Positions 33,781-38,318 of a DNA stretch of 38,318 nt are shown here, piece after piece. A program made the position numbers and the translations under genes. The first letter of the stretch is position 1, and each line of letters starts with the position of its first letter. The notes beneath the pieces were generated by a model. That model worked only from the letters and a program-made list of their open reading frames with translations. It made no database searches and was not told where the DNA came from. The stretch is from Glomus cerebriforme (Eukaryota; Glomeromycota; Glomeromycetes; Glomerales; Glomeraceae): NCBI GenBank assembly GCA_003550305.1, contig QKYT01000254.1, positions 42,831 to 81,148 of the forward strand, in the 5' to 3' direction.

Positions 33781-34857
33781 TGAGAATAATAGCAATAATA
33801 AAAAAAACTGTTTTTGTATCTCATATGCATATTAAATTTTTACCTATAAAATTATACCAAATAATGCTAAACAAATACTTACCAGGTATACTTGTTAAAA
33901 AATACTATTAGTATTTTCAATAGCTTAATTTATTTTAATTGATTGACAAATTATTTAGTTATACTAATTCAAAAATAGTAATAAAAATTATTTATAATTA
34001 TATTATTAAAAAAATATTATCAAAAGAAAAAAAGTTAGAAAAAAAAAGAAAAATTATCATAATTAGATTAACATTCCATTAATTTATTAAATTATTATTA
34101 CATAATATTACCTAATCATTAATTGGTAAATTAGTTTGGTAAATCATAAAACTGATACTGATACTGAATTTACTAATACTTATTAGTAATTTACCAAATA
34201 TTTTAGTTTTAGTAAATTGAACAAATTTTACCAAACTAAAACTAATAACTAATCAGTTTAATTTGTAAAGCAAAATCTTATATAATATAAAATTAAGCAT
34301 TTTTATTAGTTAAAATTAATACTATATATATATTTAAATATTATTGGTTAAAAAAATTTTATAGAGAGAACTTTTTATGAAACTAATATTAAATAATATA
34401 TATCATAGCTTTTATATCAAAATTGGTGATTATATAGAAGTATAATTATATAGAAGTAAATTTTTATTATATTTACCATTATATTAAAAATAAAATAAAA
34501 TAATTTATAAAAAAAGATATATACAGTAAATTAAAAAATAATTATTTTTAAATTAATAATTTATATATAAAATTATAAAATTTTATTGTAAAATAGTTTG
34601 TAAATTTTTTACTAGAAGTAAATACTATATAAAATTAAATAATCATTAAAAATTTATGAACAATTAGAAATTATATGATTATAAAGAGATTTTTATATTA
34701 ATAAAACTAACAATTATTTTTAATGATAATAATTATATAATTAAAAAAGAGTTTTTTAATTAATTTTAAGTCAATTACATAAAAATAGGTGCTTATAAAA
34801 AGGTATGATGCAATTATATAAGAGTCTAACTTAAGATTGCTTAACAAAACTAGAAAA
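33781..34857. other. AT-rich decayed DNA with an inverted-repeat patch
   Basis: No gene. Between about 34115 and 34265 a TTGGTAAATTAGTTTGGTAA-type sequence faces ATTTTACCAAACTAAAACTA, giving an imperfect inverted repeat of about 150 bases with CTGATACTGATACTG in the left half; it resembles a small, decayed non-autonomous element. The rest is A/T-rich and featureless. Confidence 0.4.
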
Positions 34858-35036
34858 TTTAACAAATAAGTGAAATAATGAAATGTAATAATTTAATAAA
34901 ACTATATTAAAATCTTATTAAAAATTAGTAAAACTTGATGAAAGATAAAATCTGTTAAAACCTATTATAAATGGCAAAACTGATGAAACTTTGCAAAACT
35001 ATAATAAAACTATAGTAAAAATTTAATAAAACTAAA
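34858..35036. repeat. Diverged direct repeat, copy 1
   Basis: This stretch aligns with 38139-38318 in the same orientation. Common words in order are ACTATATTAAA, AACCTATTATAA, CTGATGAAACT/CTGCTGAAACT, AAACTATAATAAA and CTATAGTAAAA. Copy 1 has A or T at many places where copy 2 has G or C (GCAAAAC against GCCGAAAC), so it is more decayed. The pair may be long terminal repeats or two insertions of one repeat. Confidence 0.55.
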
Positions 35037-36189
35037 TGCAAGATTTTAAAAGAGTTTAGATAAGCAATTTTAGTCTGACTGTATTAGATATTAAAGTAAG
35101 TATAACATATAAGTTAATTATCAAGATTAGATTAAATTTTAAGATTCTGAATCATAATAATTTTGATCAACATTATACACTTCTAATTAATAAAAAAAAA
35201 AATAAAAATATATTGATTAATTTAGTGAACTCATTCTTAAAAAAAAATAACATATGAAAATACATGTTAAACTGATAAATTAAATCAAAAACTAATAAAC
35301 TTAAATAATAAAAAGTAACTAATATCTTGTGATTTCAAATTTATACTTGCTAATAGACTAATAGTAGGTATTAACTTTATTTATATTACTTGAATTTTTA
35401 AAAAATATAATATTTTATTTTTTTCAGATTATTATAACAATATATTTTTTATTAATATGTCAAGTATTAATATAGGTTCTATTTTATTTACAATACCTTT
35501 TATTATTACAATCACATTAAAATTTCCTACTTTACATATTAAAAAAAAATGATTCAAAAAATAAAATGAACTTTTATGGTATTTAACTATTATAAAAAAA
35601 ATATAACATTCCATATAATGATTTGAATAATTTACTAAAAATAAATAATAAAAAATTTAAAAATATTCTGATTTATTTAATTCATTACAAACTTTTAAAT
35701 GGATTTAAAAGGGAGGATCATTAATTAGTATTTCTTGCTTATACTAAATATCAGTTTTTTAATATCTTTAAAGAATATATTCATCATCATAGTAATAGAA
35801 ATGTTTACAAATGTATATTCTAAAAAGGTTAGATATCAAGTATTAAGTAAAATCTCATTATAAGGTTAAAGATTTTATAATGAAGAATAATAAATCTATG
35901 TTATCTTATTTAATAATCTACTTTAATATTTAAAAAATAATTTATTGGCTATTGTAACTTATTATGCTGAAAGTATAATTATTAAAAGATATAAATCTAA
36001 GTATAATTCTGAAGAAGTAACTATTAAATAGAAAATTAAAATTAAGAAAGATGTAAAAGAAAATTATTGTAAAGCAGATTTTACAGTATATTAGATAAAA
36101 CAAATTTAAATTTTATTAATAAAATATAAAAAATATACATTTAGATTAAAAAATTATTTAAACATCATTTAGGTAATTATTATCTTTAT
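35037..36189. other. AT-rich region, no gene seen
   Basis: No open frame over 60 codons has amino-acid composition beyond low complexity. The plus strand around 35690-36110 has some coding-like character (charged Lys/Glu-rich segments broken by stops), probably a decayed transposon gene, but no motif could be matched. Confidence 0.4.
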
Positions 36190-36520
36190 TAACATTCGAA
36201 TTAAAGTTACATTCTAAACCAATAAGTTTAGAATTATTCTAAATTGAAATTATTTTAAATTAGTTTAGAAAATTACTTCAAATTTAAAACTTTCTAAACT
36301 AAAATATAAAAGTTGATTTTTATTTTCAAATCCAATTTAAATTAATTTTAGAGTTTTAAATTAGTTTTAAATCAGATTTAAACTTTCAAATTAGTTTTGA
36401 ACTAACTTCTATTAGTTTTAAAGTTTGAATTAATTTAGAATTAGTTTAAAAGTTCAAAACTAGTTTAAAAAATAAAGTTTAGTTAAAAGTTTAAAATTAG
36501 TTTAGAAAAACAGCTTTAAT
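36190..36520. repeat. Degenerate short repeat array (AATTAGTTTAAA-type)
   Basis: About 330 bases made of diverged copies of words like AATTAGTTTAAA, AAGTTTAAAA and TTTAGAAT in both orientations, with irregular spacing. No constant period could be set by eye, so it is a degenerate simple array rather than a clean satellite. Confidence 0.55.
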
Positions 36521-37059
36521 TAGGATAGCATTTTGGGTGAAGTTATATTCATATTTTTAATTCTACTTCAAGTTCTATTCTAATGCTGGTAAAGGTAGTA
36601 ATATTTAACAATATTCTTTAGATTATATATTTGTAGTAAATTTTTAGATTTTTTTAACAATAGATAATTAAACTAAAAACTAAATTAGATTAAAAATTAC
36701 AAAATGTGAATATATTGAGATTTTGAATATAAAAGGGAAATGTTATTTTGGATATAAAAAAAAAGTTAATTTTCATGTTTCAAAATCTTATAAATAGCTG
36801 AAGTTTTATTTTGAAAAATTTTACCATTTTTAAGAGTTTTTTTAAAGAAATAATAAACATGATTGTAATTTTTTTTCTCAATTGTACTGCATGAAAAAGT
36901 ATTTTTAAATTTTCACTTTTGATACTTAAGTATAAATTTCCAAATATATGATACTAAAATATGAATATAAGGAATTATAATGATATTAGTTTTAGAATCT
37001 ACCACAGTTTTCTTTAAAAATAATTCATACTATACTTTAGCTTTTAAATTATTGTGAAT

Positions 37060-38110
37060 CTGTTTTTTTATCTCCTAATAAATTATATAATTTGGCAAAT
37101 TTATCTTATAAATTTCTGATTAACATAGCATACTTTAAATCAAAAAAGTTTAGTAAATTAAAGGTTTTAAGTACATGAAGCTTATCATTTTCCATTAGTG
37201 ATGTATAATCCTAATTATTTATATTATAGATTTTTTAAAATTCAAACTGAATTTTTTAAAAATTTTATTTCTTTAATTATAATATTTTGAGTAATATTAT
37301 TGAATAATTCTTCATTTTTAATTTTTTTGTAATACCAATTTTCATAAATAATTAATAATATGTAAGATAATATGAAGTTTATCTGAAACATACTTTTTAA
37401 GTAAAATTATATTAAAAAGTAGAGATAATTAATAACCTGAATATGCCATTGGATTATCATTTAAAATGTTTTTGATTTACTAATTATTTATTCAATTTGT
37501 TTATTTTTACGTTGATTTTAGTTAAAATAATTTGAATTTGTAACATTAAAACCTAAATAAATAGTAAGAAACTTCCAGTCTAAACTAAAAAATAGTTCAA
37601 AATTCTAATAAGTATTATTAATAATTATTCCAGTACTGCTTAATTTTTGTAATTTTTTAATAAGACTATTTGAGCAATTTTTAAAGTTAAATAATTTTCA
37701 GTTTTTGGAAATAGAATAGTTGTATAATAATAATTTAATTCAAAAAGTTTGGTTAAATTATCTAATAGTATTATAGTAATCATTTTACATTTTAGCTATT
37801 ATTAGAAACTCAAAGATGAATAGTTGGTATTGTAGAATCTAATCTTTTTTTTAAATTTATACTGGAATATTTAAGGATTTTTTTAATACTTTAATAAGCT
37901 TTCTTTTCAACTATACTAACAATTTGTTCAATAATTATTGGATCAGATTTTTTTACTAAAGAATTTTGTATGATATTGAAATTTAAATTAATAAAATTAA
38001 TAGATATTAATTTTTTCATATATGCATTAATCTCTTAACAGGATTGAGAAATAGTATATTCTTGTAATAATTTTGATTCTATAGTTGCAAGATGTTAATA
38101 TACATTCTAT
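37060..38110 (-). pseudogene. Fossil of a repetitive 'DWKFL' transposon-type protein family
   Basis: One minus-strand frame carries ATIESKLLQEYTISQSC, then EINAYMKKLISINFINLNF, SDPIIIEQIVSIVEKKAY and, further on, LQKLSSTGIIINNTY, a stop, and NFELFFSLDWKFLTIYLGFN with VTNSNYF after it. The FFSxDWKFLxxxLGxNxxNSNYF signature belongs to a high-copy protein family that I recall from Rhizophagus and some marine animals and that is thought to be transposon-encoded. In-frame stops fall where Gln or Arg would be expected (TAA for CAA, TGA for CGA). Both ends are vague, and the downstream part (RNL, DKFAKLYN) fades into AT-rich sequence. Confidence 0.5.
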
Positions 38111-38138
38111 TAAGATTACTTGTCGAAACTTAGGGATT

Positions 38139-38318
38139 TAGGCAAGATAGCGTTTCGCCAAAAAGTGAAATTCTGCCAAAACTATATTAAAGTTATATTA
38201 AAAAACTGGCAAAACTCTGAAGAAAAGTGAAACTGCCGAAACCTATTATAATTGCTGAAACTGCTGAAACTCTGCCGAAACTATAATAAATCTATAGTAA
38301 AATTTTGACGAAACTAAT
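38139..38318. repeat. Direct repeat, copy 2, cut by window edge
   Basis: Better preserved partner of 34858-35036, with repeated GCCGAAAC/GCTGAAAC words every 10-20 bases interspersed with TATAATAAA or ATATTAAA. It runs to the end of the window, so its right limit is unknown. Confidence 0.55.

Noticed and set aside
1..38318. tRNA, rRNA or organellar genes
   Set aside because: No cloverleaf-like or rRNA-like conserved stretch was noticed by eye on either strand; a tRNA scan would be the decisive check.

Overview
The window looks like a scaffold piece from an AT-rich filamentous fungus, most likely a Glomeromycotina (Rhizophagus-type arbuscular mycorrhizal fungus). This is an inference from very AT-rich intergenic DNA, many 60-98 bp GT-AG introns, fungal housekeeping genes, and flanks full of decayed hAT-type and other transposons. 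There is no sign of a bacterial, organellar or viral chromosome.

Layout. 1-6.5 kb is a transposon-rich left flank. It holds a truncated, frameshifted retroelement-type ORF on the minus strand (1-1794), a broken BED-finger hAT transposase (1964-3487, minus) and 3 kb of decayed AT-rich DNA. 6.6-28.6 kb is a gene island with five intron-bearing genes, whose exons I joined by hand; every joined length is a multiple of three. They are an anoctamin/TMEM16 protein (minus, 708 aa), a Diaphanous-type formin (plus, 1452 aa), Uba4/MOCS3 (minus, 457 aa), a BCAS3-family WD40 protein (plus, 1196 aa) and a large coiled-coil protein of unknown function (plus, 1336 aa). Anoctamin/formin and Uba4/BCAS3 are divergent pairs; formin and Uba4 converge. 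The Uba4-BCAS3 interval carries a 620 bp inverted-repeat element. 28.6-38.3 kb is gene-poor. It holds a decayed Fanzor (eukaryotic TnpB-like RNA-guided nuclease), a 71 bp tandem array, a 1.59 kb hAT derivative with TIRs and an 8 bp target duplication, another hAT fossil, a fossil of a repetitive 'DWKFL' protein family, and a diverged direct-repeat pair 3.3 kb apart.

The gene products suit hyphal growth: the formin nucleates actin cables, the anoctamin may act as a Ca2+-activated scramblase or ER-plasma membrane protein, BCAS3 proteins act in autophagy and cytoskeleton organisation, and Uba4 activates Urm1 for tRNA thiolation. Nothing shows that they form one pathway.

The most interesting items are the Fanzor fossil at 29.1-29.7 kb and the hAT derivative at 31.4-33.0 kb. 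The latter carries a run of intron-like units (donor, branch point, acceptor) separated by very short exon-like segments, with hairpins at several donor sites.
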